64,000 nucleotides of DNA. It comes from Nitrospirota bacterium (GTDB lineage Bacteria > Nitrospirota > JACRHL01). Position numbers and translations under genes: made by a program. The notes beneath the pieces are model-generated. The model ran no database searches, had not been told where the DNA came from, and saw nothing but the letters and a program-made list of their open reading frames with translations. The first letter of the stretch is position 1. Every line of letters starts with the position of its first letter. The stretch covers positions 1 to 64,000 of the forward strand of contig JAOUMB010000013.1 in NCBI GenBank assembly GCA_029881725.1, in the 5' to 3' direction. This document shows positions 29,801 through 39,796 of the stretch, piece by piece.

Positions 29801-29932
29801 GGCGATTCGCCGTTCCCCGGCGGAATACATGCCGAACGTCACGACCACCCCGGACAGCAGGATGACCGGAATCAGCATGGCCGCCAGATAGCGCCAGGTT
29901 TCGGCACGGAAGAAGTTGCGGATCAATTCCAT
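26819..29932 (-). CDS. Membrane-bound sensor histidine kinase with GAF and two PAS domains
   Basis: 1037 residues. Transmembrane helices lie at about 11-33 and 302-325, enclosing a large periplasmic sensor of about 270 residues with no recognised family. Inside follow a GAF domain (about 340-515), PAS1 (530-640, ALITIDNHGRIETINSAAEA), PAS2 (655-775, HLGHWVWDIESG) and HisKA with SHELKTPLT (about 795). The HATPase has LLTNALKFTPEGG, DSGRGM and GLGLGLFICREL. It has no receiver of its own; two single-domain receivers precede it on the same strand, with gaps of 53 and 25 bases. It probably phosphorylates one or both. Confidence 0.93.
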   Translation of the reverse strand: MELIRNFFRAETWRYLAAMLIPVILLSGVVVTFGMYSAGERRIARLEQSGASFLRDLNRLSYSLHQASLRSQIQTGDPPMTGGTGNTADIASGLIEQLALHSATNMFQVAGPLASLRENIQLAFSGETPHPERIQSLLAETDAIRHTVAERSTLILDPKLASYHLMYLQVHRLPLMMKDTTTLLGLQIRGASGKALSEVERARLELLYDQFNMQTQALVRDMRAIAEYVPELAAQVTPFGVRMAAADNQFRRLLQEWDARSPDSANTIYEQGKTLYKPVMVLYDEANDLLQSLLAEREQKFTRMLYGGAAGGVLATLAILYFVTGYYRASQRNLVIRDRVIRQLDAIGAAQGAFITGGDPRHAFERLLDALMTATGSRYGFMGDICKRQDGAPCLRVQAATEMGWNAERAQWQTNHLADAAVVSGLNSLVERVVNSGEPVILNHPLEVSRLAGLPPGHPPLRCLLAVPVFKGTKAVGIVTLANRDGGYPSDLVDTLHPFLHTFANILSAHSVDQAAREAELALRDSVVRHRTVLETMVDALITIDNHGRIETINSAAEAMFGYPTREAAGQPITLLMPDQTGPRPEDMESTEADPMSIHSREVRARRKDGSEFPAELSVGRMQIAGKIKYSGIVRDLTERKEAERALQESSEGMILAQQIAHLGHWVWDIESGALSWSEEIYRIFGLDPDRFPATYDSFLLAVHPEDRDIVTGGVDMALRGSRDYDVEHRVVQPDGTIRFVREQGEVTRSTTSGKPVRMVGTVHDITEHKKLEAELSDRVRELEASKREIQSFYHTLSHELKTPLTSAREFTLIIKDGLAGPLTDEQDEYLTDIEESCNQMTLIINDLVDATRLETGKLAIDPVPVRVAELTGRALAAVAERATQKGVVLLNHIPDPLPGVVADPHRITQVLTNLLTNALKFTPEGGTVEVDAERSADDPAMVAISVRDSGRGMSPEQATHVFQRFYQIDKGDAHTHQGLGLGLFICRELVQLHGGVISVQSELGNGSTFTFTLPADPVSMRVSSASAQGFATGQSH

Positions 29933-29985
29933 GGTTCCCCCCTGGTCCAGTCCTTCCCCCTCCGTAAACGGAGAGGCATTTCCCG

Positions 29986-30381
29986 TCAGGAAGCGATGCT
30001 GCCGGCGGTGGGTTCCCCCAGCACCAGCGTTTCGCGGATGGCGTTCAGCAATTGATCGGAGTCGAACGGTTTTTCGAAAAACGCCACCGCTCCCAATTCC
30101 TCGGCCTGTTTTCGATACTCCGGTCGTTTGCTGGCGGTGATGAGGATGACCGGGATCATTGCGGCTGTGGGGTTCATCTGTACCCGCTGCATGACCGAGA
30201 AGCCTCCTCCCCCCGGCATGCCGATATCCAGCAGAATGAGGTCGGGCTTGTCCTGCACGGCGGCTCGCACGCCCATCATGGCGTCCTCCGCCATCGCCAC
30301 CACGAAGCCGCTGGACTTCAGACGGATGGACAGGGATTTGGTGATTTTTTTATCGTCTTCGATGATCAGGATTTTTTTCAT
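29986..30381 (-). CDS. Single-domain response regulator
   Basis: 131 residues from ATG 30381. The acidic pair IIEDDKK, phospho-Asp in LILLDIGMPGGGG, Thr in VILITASKRPEY and Lys in FFEKPFDSD form a complete receiver. There is no output domain, so it should act by protein contact, like CheY or a phosphorelay shuttle. It lies between another receiver gene and the histidine kinase gene on the same strand. Confidence 0.9.
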   Translation of the reverse strand: MKKILIIEDDKKITKSLSIRLKSSGFVVAMAEDAMMGVRAAVQDKPDLILLDIGMPGGGGFSVMQRVQMNPTAAMIPVILITASKRPEYRKQAEELGAVAFFEKPFDSDQLLNAIRETLVLGEPTAGSIAS

Positions 30382-30406
30382 TTGTAGTGGCTCCCCCCAA
30401 GGCTGT

Positions 30407-30823
30407 TCAGGCAGAGTGGCGGCTCCCTTGTCGATCCGGTGACTCGCTGTTGGAAATGATTGGCGCGGCCAGCAGGCCGCGAACGGTGGCCAGCAATTGT
30501 TCGCTGTCGATCGGCTTGGGTAACAGGGCCTCGGCACCGTGGATTTTTGCCCGTTCACTGTGTGCGTCGGTGGCGTGGGCGGACAGCATCACTACTGGGA
30601 TCCGCGCATGATCCGGGTTGGATTTCAGGCGGTCCAGTACCGTATAGCCGCTGCCACCGGGCAGGTAGATGTCGAGCAGGATCAGGTCGGGTCGGGCGGA
30701 CGCTACCATCGACAGGGCGCGTTGCCCCTCGCGGGCTTCGTCCACCTGCACCCCGGCGTGCTCCAGGCGCACGCGGATTGCCTTGGCGATGTAAGGATTG
30801 TCCTCAACGACGAGGATACGCAT
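30407..30823 (-). CDS. Single-domain response regulator
   Basis: 138 residues from ATG 30823 (MRILVVEDNPYIAKAI). It contains phospho-Asp in LILLDIYLPGGSG, Ser in VVMLSAHATDAHS and Lys in ALLPKPIDSEQ. No output domain is present. It is the first gene of the receiver-receiver-kinase module. The short C-terminal tail (ISNSESPDRQGS) is polar and probably disordered. The two receivers differ clearly, so each may have its own partner. Confidence 0.9.
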   Translation of the reverse strand: MRILVVEDNPYIAKAIRVRLEHAGVQVDEAREGQRALSMVASARPDLILLDIYLPGGSGYTVLDRLKSNPDHARIPVVMLSAHATDAHSERAKIHGAEALLPKPIDSEQLLATVRGLLAAPIISNSESPDRQGSRHSA

Positions 30824-30906
30824 TCGGGACCCCCCCCTTGTGCTAAAGCCCACACCCGGCTCTGTCTTCCTCTTCGGCTGATTTTCCCAACCGGTTAAAT
30901 ATTATT

Positions 30907-31752
30907 TCAGGCGGCTGGCGGGGTCCTGGCCAGCGTACACACGCTGTAATAATCAAACAGTGGTGAATTCAGCGGCACATGCGGCTGATAGCGCGCGGAA
31001 AGCTGTGCTGTGGTGAACTGACCATGCACTTGCAGCCCGGCGTCGCGTGCGGTGGGGGAGATATCGTCAAAGCCACTCACCCAGGGGGCGCCCATGCGTG
31101 CCAGGTGGTCGATGTAGTCGTTCAGATCGGTATGTCCGGTGCTGCGGGCAATCACCTGATGATGCATGAAATCCATGGCCGCCACCACCCCGGCGGCACA
31201 CTGGCCGATTTGGGAAAGTACGTCGGCAACGGTTTGCGTCGGCAGGTAGGTGGCATTGCCCTCCCACAGGAAAAACGCCGGGGCGCCGTGGTTGAAGCCC
31301 GCAGAGGCCAACATGGGAGCCACCCGCTCCGCCACGTAATCACCAGGGATGTAGCAGACGTGCGGTAACAGGCCGTTGGCCGCTAACGTGTGCTCCTTGT
31401 AGGCCAGTGTTTCCGGGTTGTCGATTTCGAAGTAACGCACCCCCTCGCCGCCAATGCGCGCGGCGCGGGTGTCCAGGCCGGACCCGAGGATCACAACCTG
31501 GGTGACCCCCCCCGCAATGGCCTCGCGTAATGCATCGTCGAAATAGCGGGTGCGCAAACGGATCATGTCCGGGGCGTGGGGAAATTTCTTCGCCGCTTCC
31601 CGCGCCGCCGCCAGCGCCCCTTCGTCGAGCAGCAGACCGGTGACCGGGTCGTCATACAACGGCGGGTTACCTGCCTGTCCCCACACACGGAAGCTGGCGG
31701 TAACGAATGCCGTTCCACTCACGTTGGCAATTTCGGGCCGGGCCTGAGCCAT
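30907..31752 (-). CDS. Class I SAM-dependent methyltransferase (leucine carboxymethyltransferase-like, PPM family)
   Basis: 281 residues from ATG 31752, with GAGGGGAA upstream; an open frame continues upstream but lacks a start signal. Motif I is VVILGSGLDTRAARI, and the acidic motif YFEIDNPETLAYKE plus FFLWEGNATYL are the PPM/LCMT signature (O-methyltransferase group that includes polyketide-type enzymes). It probably O-methylates a carboxyl or hydroxyl of a small molecule. It stands alone, followed by the receiver genes and preceded by the thiC terminator. Confidence 0.85.
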   Translation of the reverse strand: MAQARPEIANVSGTAFVTASFRVWGQAGNPPLYDDPVTGLLLDEGALAAAREAAKKFPHAPDMIRLRTRYFDDALREAIAGGVTQVVILGSGLDTRAARIGGEGVRYFEIDNPETLAYKEHTLAANGLLPHVCYIPGDYVAERVAPMLASAGFNHGAPAFFLWEGNATYLPTQTVADVLSQIGQCAAGVVAAMDFMHHQVIARSTGHTDLNDYIDHLARMGAPWVSGFDDISPTARDAGLQVHGQFTTAQLSARYQPHVPLNSPLFDYYSVCTLARTPPAA

Positions 31753-31873
31753 GACGGTTCCCCTCGCCAGACGCGCTCCCCCCGGCACCACACACCCGCC
31801 CGGGTTTGACCGCGTACAGATTTTGGAAGCTTCTTCGAGTATAGCCAAATCCGGTCCGAAGTTCCAAAAATAC

Positions 31874-31914
31874 AAAACCCCGCCCCCGGGATGTCGCGTC
31901 CGGTGGGGGCGGGG
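31874..31914 (-). terminator. Intrinsic terminator downstream of thiC
   Basis: CCCCGCCCCC and GGGGGCGGGG form a perfect 10-bp stem with a 17-base loop. On the leftward strand it is followed by TTTTGTATTTTTGG. It lies about 40 bases after the thiC stop. The other side (GGGGCTTTCT) is a weaker T-tract, so partial bidirectional activity is possible. Confidence 0.8.
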
Positions 31915-31956
31915 CTTTCTCCATCCCGCGCCGATGGCGCGAGATGGGGATTCGAA

Positions 31957-34170
<2,214 letters not shown>

Positions 34171-34899
34171 ATGTCCCGCGATTCCGACTCTCCCTCCCGC
34201 ACCGAAACCGCTCCCGACGAGGAGTTCACCCCCGCTCCCGACGAGGTGGAGGAGCAACCGTCCGGCCCGGACGCTTTGCCGGAGGCAGACCCGGAATACG
34301 ACCTGGATGCCGAGGAGGAAGATGCCCGCTCCTACGAGCAGGACTACATGACCAAGGGCATGATCATTCTGGTGGTGCTGGTGGTGGGGTTTATGTTCGC
34401 AGTCTGGTCCATCCAGTGGTCGCTGCTGAAACAACAGGCCGCCCGGCCGGAAACCTCCCACGACATCACCACCGCCGTGTCCGGCCTGCACCGGGCCATG
34501 CACGGGCAGGGGGTGCGCCTGGAGGAGGGCCCGGAAGCCGAACTAGCCGCGTGGCTGCGTGATTCCCTTGGCGCCCATGCCCGTCTTCCGGACCTGTCCG
34601 CCGCCGGCCTGCACCCGGTGGGGGTGCGTGACCTGAAAACCGGCACCGGCTTCGGTTTTATCCGCTATCGGGGAGACGGAGGTGACCTGCTGGTGGTGAT
34701 GGGGCCGAAGGACATGATTCTGGTGCCCGCCGATGCGGTTGCCCGGCAGATGGCAGGCACTGAGGTGTGGCTGCAGGAGACCCCGGTGCTGCGGCTGGTC
34801 TATGTGCCCGGCAGGCTGGCCGACTGGGCGCTGGTGGCCGCCCCGGATCAGGGTGACCTGCCCGCGGTGGCGGAGGTGTTGCTGGCTGGGCTGCGCTGA
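34171..34899 (+). CDS. Single-pass membrane protein with periplasmic anti-sigma-factor-like domain
   Basis: 242 residues from ATG 34171; other in-frame starts upstream (ATG 34129, TTG 34105) are possible. A very acidic cytoplasmic tail of about 65 residues (DAEEEDARSYEQD) precedes one transmembrane helix (about 66-86). The C-terminal domain, with LSAAGLHPVGVRDLKTGTG and FIRYRGDGGDLLVVMGP, resembles the periplasmic domain of ECF anti-sigma factors. No zinc-finger motif of the cytoplasmic anti-sigma type is visible, and no sigma factor gene lies nearby, so it may bind another partner. Confidence 0.55.
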   Translation: MSRDSDSPSRTETAPDEEFTPAPDEVEEQPSGPDALPEADPEYDLDAEEEDARSYEQDYMTKGMIILVVLVVGFMFAVWSIQWSLLKQQAARPETSHDITTAVSGLHRAMHGQGVRLEEGPEAELAAWLRDSLGAHARLPDLSAAGLHPVGVRDLKTGTGFGFIRYRGDGGDLLVVMGPKDMILVPADAVARQMAGTEVWLQETPVLRLVYVPGRLADWALVAAPDQGDLPAVAEVLLAGLR

Positions 34900-34983
34900 C
34901 ACTGGCAAGGGCTCACGATTCTCCACCATAATGATCCCTGTCGCCGGTCGGGCATATAGCTCGTCAGGGTCCTGGAGAGGGGC

Positions 34984-35883
34984 ATGGAACAAATCACCAA
35001 CTGGCTGCACAGTTCCTGGGTTGGCGCGAAACTGCTGGAGGGGAGCCATCTGCTTCTGATCCTGGCCGGTACTGTGCTGGTTCTGACGACCGTCCTGCGC
35101 CTGATGCATATTCTGGAGTCCCGGACGGTGGCGCGCCTGGAAGGACCGGAACTGGTGCCCACCGAGGCCTCCAAGCGCACCCGCACCCTGATGAAACTCA
35201 CCCGTACCGGGCTCACCCTCGGCATTCTGGCCGTGGCGCTGTTGCTGGTGCTGGGTCAGTTGGGCATTGATATCGGTCCGATCCTGGCCAGCGCCGGAAT
35301 TCTTGGTCTTGCCGTCGGCTTCGGTGCCCAGAACCTGGTGCGGGACGTGATTTCCGGCTTCTTCATGACCATGGAAAACCAGATTCGCGTGGGCGACGTG
35401 GTGAAGATCAATGGTACCGGCGGGCTGGTGGAAAACATCAGCTTCCGCACCGTGGTGTTGCGCGACGTGGAAGGTACCGTGCACGTGTTCCCCCATGGGA
35501 CAGTGAACACGCTGAGCAACCTGACCAGCGGCTGGTCGGCGGCGGTGTTTGACATCGGTGTAGCCTATCACGAGGACACCGACCAGGTGGTGACGGTAAT
35601 GAAGTCAGTGGCGGCCGAGTTGCGCGCGGACACTTCCTTCGGACCGTTGATCCGCGAGGATATGGAGGTGTTCGGGGTGGATGCATTCGGGGACAGCGCC
35701 GTAGTGATCAAGGCACGCATCAAGACCGTTCCCGGCAAGCAGTGGGACGTGGGCCGCGAATACCGCAGGCGCCTGAAAAAGGCGTTTGACGTGGAAGGTA
35801 TCGAAATTCCGTTCCCGCAACGGGTTATGCACACAGCTCCGTCGCTGGAACGCTCCGCGGCTCAAAAGGGCGTGAAATCGTGA
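34984..35883 (+). CDS. MscS-family mechanosensitive channel
   Basis: 299 residues from ATG 34984. Three transmembrane segments are followed by the pore-lining helix GPILASAGILGLAVGFGAQN and LVRDVISGFFMTMENQ, the MscS signature. The C-terminal vestibule (about 130 to 290) is intact. It opens under membrane tension to release solutes in osmotic downshock. Its TGA overlaps the start GTG 35880 of the next gene, so the channel and the ZntB-like transporter are translationally coupled. Confidence 0.9.
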   Translation: MEQITNWLHSSWVGAKLLEGSHLLLILAGTVLVLTTVLRLMHILESRTVARLEGPELVPTEASKRTRTLMKLTRTGLTLGILAVALLLVLGQLGIDIGPILASAGILGLAVGFGAQNLVRDVISGFFMTMENQIRVGDVVKINGTGGLVENISFRTVVLRDVEGTVHVFPHGTVNTLSNLTSGWSAAVFDIGVAYHEDTDQVVTVMKSVAAELRADTSFGPLIREDMEVFGVDAFGDSAVVIKARIKTVPGKQWDVGREYRRRLKKAFDVEGIEIPFPQRVMHTAPSLERSAAQKGVKS

Positions 35884-36881
35884 GCCCGAATATCGAGCCG
35901 TTGCCCACCGACGCCCCGGACAACGGGCCGTTGGTTACCGCGTGGCGCCTGGATGGCGCCGGTGGCGGCACTGAAATCGGATGGGGGGAGGTGAATGCCG
36001 GAGTGGAGGGGCCGGTGTGGATTCACCTGCATTTTCCCAATCCGGAGGCCCAGCGCTGGCTGGTGGAAGCCAGTGGTCTGGACGAGGTGGTCACCGACGC
36101 CATGCTGGCGGAGGAAACCCGCCCCCGCGCGGTGACCCATGGCAGCGGGATACTGGCCAACTTGCGCGGCGTCAACCTGAACCCGGGCGCCGAGGCGGAG
36201 GATATGGTGTCAGTGCGTATCTGGCTGGAGCCGGGGCGCATTATCACCACCCGTCGCCGTCACCTGCGCAGCGTCGATGACGTGCGCGCGGCCCTGGTGC
36301 GCGGTGGCGGTCCGGAAAACCCGGCGGCGCTCATGGCCCTGCTGGCCGAGCGGCTGGCGGAGCGTGCCTCGGACGTGGTGGAGGCCCTGTCCGATCAGGT
36401 GGATGACCTGGAGGAAGCGGCCACCCGTCGCGACCCGCAGGCGGTGCGTCATCAGGTGGCCGACTGCCGCCACCGGGCGGTGCAATTGCGCCGCTATCTG
36501 GCCCCCCAGCGCGATGCCTTAGGGCGGGTGGCGGTGGAGCGCGTCGGGTCTCTGTCCGATGATGACCGCCTGTTGCTGCGCGAGGTGGTCGATCGATTGA
36601 CCCGCACCGTGGAGGAACTCGACATGGCCCGTGAGCGGTCGCAGGTGATTCAGGAGGAAATCACTTCCTACGCAACCGAGCAGCTTTCCCGGCGCATGTA
36701 TGTCCTTTCGCTGGTGGCGGGGGTGTTCCTGCCGCTTAGCTTTGTCACCGGTCTGCTGGGGATCAACGTGGGTGGAATTCCAGGCTCGGACAACCCAGAT
36801 GCGTTCCGCTGGGTGATGGCCATGCTCGGCGTGGTGTTCCTCGGGTTGCTGGCCACATTCCGATGGGTACGTTGGTGGTGA
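35880..36881 (+). CDS. zntB: CorA-like divalent metal transporter, ZntB type
   Basis: 333 residues starting GTG 35880, overlapping the MscS stop by four bases. A long cytoplasmic alpha/beta-helical region is followed by two C-terminal transmembrane helices with GLLGINVGGIPG, the GxN signature of the CorA superfamily; GIN rather than GMN is the pattern of ZntB. ZntB moves Zn2+ across the inner membrane, with direction debated in the literature. The coupling to a mechanosensitive channel is unusual. The last residues WVRWW are basic/aromatic, as in ZntB. Confidence 0.88.
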   Translation: MSPNIEPLPTDAPDNGPLVTAWRLDGAGGGTEIGWGEVNAGVEGPVWIHLHFPNPEAQRWLVEASGLDEVVTDAMLAEETRPRAVTHGSGILANLRGVNLNPGAEAEDMVSVRIWLEPGRIITTRRRHLRSVDDVRAALVRGGGPENPAALMALLAERLAERASDVVEALSDQVDDLEEAATRRDPQAVRHQVADCRHRAVQLRRYLAPQRDALGRVAVERVGSLSDDDRLLLREVVDRLTRTVEELDMARERSQVIQEEITSYATEQLSRRMYVLSLVAGVFLPLSFVTGLLGINVGGIPGSDNPDAFRWVMAMLGVVFLGLLATFRWVRWW

Positions 36882-37035
36882 CCTGCTTCCCGCTGCGGCC
36901 CCTTTAGGCTCCTTGGGCCAGAAGCGCCACATTCGCCGCAAGCGAAGGCCCCACGCTGGTGTGGCCCCCTACCTTTCCCACCCACGGCCGGATGGCTCCG
37001 GCTGCGAGTGACGCAAAAGGTGGTAAATTAGTACG

Positions 37036-37413
37036 ATGAATCCGTGGGCACTGCATCGAACCGTGCGGCAGACTGGAATTGGCCTGCTGACGGTGCTGTA
37101 TCTGATGCTGACCATCAGTGCGCTGCTGTGCGTGCTGGATCACGGAATTGCCCTGGCCGGTGGCCCGTGTCACCAGAGCAGCGATTCCTCCATGCTCGGG
37201 GGCGAGGCTCCCGGCGACGTCCACTCCATGTCAGGTTCCCTGTGCGACTGCCTGGACAAGCTGGCCGCCCACGGGGTGGACTTGCCCCGGCTGGCGGGGC
37301 TGGATGGCCCGTCCTTCGAGTCTCCGGCGGCTGCCGACCAGTCCGTTCCCTCCTCCGCCGATTTCGGCGTGCTTCCCGCCCGCGGACCACCCGCGTCGGC
37401 CGTTTCCGCCTAA
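37036..37413 (+). CDS. Small secreted or membrane protein with Cys/His motif (CopL/DUF2946-like?)
   Basis: 125 residues from ATG 37036. An N-terminal hydrophobic helix (about residues 14-35) precedes GPCHQSS and later SGSLCDCLDKLAAHGVDLP. A small exported protein with CH and CDC motifs is reminiscent of CopL-like metal-responsive proteins, but similarity is weak. The C-terminus is Pro/Ala/Ser-rich. It lies 80 bases before the outer-membrane barrel gene, on the same strand, so it is probably the first gene of the metal/redox cluster. Confidence 0.55.
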   Translation: MNPWALHRTVRQTGIGLLTVLYLMLTISALLCVLDHGIALAGGPCHQSSDSSMLGGEAPGDVHSMSGSLCDCLDKLAAHGVDLPRLAGLDGPSFESPAAADQSVPSSADFGVLPARGPPASAVSA

Positions 37414-37492
37414 AAAACCGATCTTCAATTTGACCGTTCCAGAGGGGAGGCCCAGTCCGCCTGCGCCCTCCTCCGTGTGAAAGGAAACCGTT

Positions 37493-38665
37493 ATGCGTAT
37501 TGGTATCCGCGTGCTCGCATGCGCTGTTGTGTTGCTGTTTGGGCTGCTGTCCCCCCTGTCCCGAGCTGAGGCCTATGTTGGCCTGTGCTGCGGAAAATGC
37601 GGAGGCAACATGCCCATGAACATCCCCGGCGGCGGCGTCCCCGAAACCCACGAGTTCCGCTTCAAAGTCACCCCCATGTTCATGCACATGGACGGCCTTC
37701 TGTCCGGCACCTCCCGCGTGGACCCGGCCTCGATCCTGGGTACCCCCGCTCCGGGCGTATACATGGCGGCGCCTACTTCCATGGATATGCGTATGCTGAA
37801 CCTTGCGGCGGGGTACAGCTTTACCGATGACTTCTTCGCCGGGCTCATGTTCATGTACAAGGACCACGAGATGGACATGCTGTTCAACAGCAACATGGCG
37901 ATGATGACCGGCCTGCCCGGCTACACCATGGAATCGTCCGGTATGGGTGACACCATGCTTATGACCAAGTACCGCCTGTTCACCGATGACCCACTGGTGC
38001 CAACCCGTCAGGCTTCCCTGTTTTTGGGCCTGTCGTTACCCACCGGCTCCATAGACGAAAAGAACACCACGCACCCGGTGGTCATGCGCCGGGCGGAACA
38101 GCTTCCCTACGCGATGCAGCTTGGCTCGGGCACGTTCGACCCAACGGTGGGACTGCTCTATCAGGGTTCGGCCAGCCCGTTCTGGTGGGGTGCCAACCTG
38201 ACCAGTACCCTGCGCCTGTACGACAACAAACGGGACTACCGCCTGGGTAACCGCTATGCTCTCGATCTGTATGCCATGCACCAGTGGCGGTACGATCTGC
38301 TGGGACAGTTGCAGTTGAATGGCGAGGCGGTGGGCGCCATCGGCGGCGAGATGGACGCCTACACCGACGGATCCTCCGGTCGAGCCAATTGGCCCGTGAA
38401 TCCGAACCCAATGACTCCGGCCTGGGAGACGGACAACTACGGCGGCCAGCGGGTATCCGTGTCGGCGGGCTTTCAGTGGCAGCCGCGCCCGTTGCATATC
38501 GTCGATCTGACCGTGCAGGTACCGGTCTATGAAAATCTGAATGGTCCGCAAATGAGCGAGGACTACCGGGTGATGCTGACCTGGTATCTGGAGGTTCCCA
38601 CTAAACGCAGCGTGCGTCACCCGGACAGCGTGGGTGCGGCGGGCGAAAGCCGGCTCGGATTCTAG
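37493..38665 (+). CDS. Outer-membrane beta-barrel, MetA-pathway transporter type (PF13557-like), Met/Cys-rich
   Basis: 390 residues from ATG 37493 with AAAGGAA upstream. Signal peptide to about residue 27. The mature N-terminus is GLCCGKCGGNMPMNIPGGG, a Cys/Met cluster well suited to soft metals such as Cu(I). Met-rich loops follow (MFMHMDG and DHEMDMLFNSNMAMMTG). The rest has alternating strands ending with VMLTWYLEVP, like Phenol_MetA_deg transporters. It could form an outer-membrane pore or sensor for copper or a related substrate. It is followed eight bases later by a cytochrome c gene. Confidence 0.78.
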   Translation: MRIGIRVLACAVVLLFGLLSPLSRAEAYVGLCCGKCGGNMPMNIPGGGVPETHEFRFKVTPMFMHMDGLLSGTSRVDPASILGTPAPGVYMAAPTSMDMRMLNLAAGYSFTDDFFAGLMFMYKDHEMDMLFNSNMAMMTGLPGYTMESSGMGDTMLMTKYRLFTDDPLVPTRQASLFLGLSLPTGSIDEKNTTHPVVMRRAEQLPYAMQLGSGTFDPTVGLLYQGSASPFWWGANLTSTLRLYDNKRDYRLGNRYALDLYAMHQWRYDLLGQLQLNGEAVGAIGGEMDAYTDGSSGRANWPVNPNPMTPAWETDNYGGQRVSVSAGFQWQPRPLHIVDLTVQVPVYENLNGPQMSEDYRVMLTWYLEVPTKRSVRHPDSVGAAGESRLGF

Positions 38666-38673
38666 GGGGTGCC

Positions 38674-38976
38674 ATGAAATTCAGCGAAAGGAAGATCAAA
38701 CGGATTTCCCTCGGCCTGTTCGGGACATTGATGTTGACGGGGCTGGTTGCCTGTGCCGGGGCGCCGACCCCGGTGCCGGACGGGGAGGGGGTGGACCTGT
38801 ACCGGGCCCGCTGTGGTGCCTGTCATTCAGTGCCACACCCGGCCCGCCATACCAAAGAGCAGTGGCCCCCGGTGCTGACCCTGATGGAGCGGCGCATGGC
38901 CGAAGCGGGCATGCCGCCCTTTGTTGAGGGCGAGCGTGCGCGCATTCTCGGTTATCTGGAAAGGCACGGACGATGA
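38674..38976 (+). CDS. Mono-haem c-type cytochrome lipoprotein
   Basis: 100 residues from ATG 38674 (GGGGGTG upstream). The signal peptide ends with LVAC, a lipobox, so it is a membrane-anchored periplasmic lipoprotein. CGACH near residue 46 is a CxxCH haem-binding motif. The distal ligand may be one of the Met residues in LTLMERRMAEAGMPPF. The small size and single motif resemble the electron-transfer subunits of copper or sulfur pathways. Its TGA overlaps the ATG of the TlpA gene (ATGA at 38973-38976). Confidence 0.85.
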   Translation: MKFSERKIKRISLGLFGTLMLTGLVACAGAPTPVPDGEGVDLYRARCGACHSVPHPARHTKEQWPPVLTLMERRMAEAGMPPFVEGERARILGYLERHGR

Positions 38977-39539
38977 ACCGGTTGCTGCGGATGATTCTGC
39001 CATTGCTGGTGGTCGGGGCGCTTGGGGGGGCGCTTCCGGCCGCCGCAGGGCCGGCCCCCCCGGAGAATGTTTCCGGTGCCTTGGCGTCCCTGGGCATGTC
39101 GGCCCCTCGGGAGCGGCTGTCGGCTCCGGAGTTTCGCCTGTTCACCCCGGACGGCGCCGAAGGGAGGCTGGCCGATTACCGGGGCAAGCTGGTGGTCCTT
39201 AACTTCTGGGCCACCTGGTGCGGTCCCTGTGTCACCGAGATGCCCGCCCTCGAAGCGGTATGGAATACCTATCGGGAAGCCGGGCTGGTGGTGCTGGCGA
39301 TAAACGTGGACCGGGGCCGTTTGAAGGCGGTGCGTCAGTTCGTGGCGCGGCGCGGTCTCTCCTTTCCCGTATTGCTCGACCCCACCGGTGAAACGCGCAA
39401 AGGGTATGAAGTGGCGGCGCTGCCGGTAACCTATCTGATCGGGCGCGACGGCCGGTTCATGGGTAAATCACTGGGGGCACGGGAGTGGAACGGGGCCGCG
39501 CAGATGGCCGCATTCGAATCATTGCTTGCCGCACCCTAA
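38973..39539 (+). CDS. TlpA/ResA-like thiol-disulphide oxidoreductase
   Basis: 188 residues. A signal peptide (about residues 1-23) is followed by a thioredoxin fold with the redox motif NFWATWCGPCVTEMP (about residue 80) and the cis-Pro segment AALPVTYLIGRDG. It acts in the periplasm as a reductant in cytochrome c maturation or as a protector of other thiol proteins. Coupled translation with the upstream cytochrome suggests the two act on the same partner. It is the last gene of the cluster. Confidence 0.9.
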   Translation: MNRLLRMILPLLVVGALGGALPAAAGPAPPENVSGALASLGMSAPRERLSAPEFRLFTPDGAEGRLADYRGKLVVLNFWATWCGPCVTEMPALEAVWNTYREAGLVVLAINVDRGRLKAVRQFVARRGLSFPVLLDPTGETRKGYEVAALPVTYLIGRDGRFMGKSLGAREWNGAAQMAAFESLLAAP

Positions 39540-39796
39540 TGGACCCACCGGAATGTTCCGATTCGTACATAGCGGGTGGATTTTGAACACCGGCGGGTAA
39601 GAAATACTGTCACCTGGACCAATTTCCGGCACGGGGACAGGGGGCGAAGACTCGGGGGTGGTCTTCACAAACGATTGAAAATTTTTAATTTACGCCCTTC
39701 CGTGAAGGATGCGGTGGTGACCTGTTTAAAAATGGTCCGCCGTTTGCAGCCTCTATTGGCAGGTTTTGTCAGACACGTACTCGTAGGATTGATCCA
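39540..39796. other. Gap after the TlpA gene, no long gene
   Basis: About 260 bases with no long frame. An AT-rich run (GATTGAAAATTTTTAATTTA) occurs at 39673-39692, where an upstream promoter for the tiny gene at 39797 may lie; no clear sigma70 pair was found. No tRNA-like structure. Confidence 0.35.
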
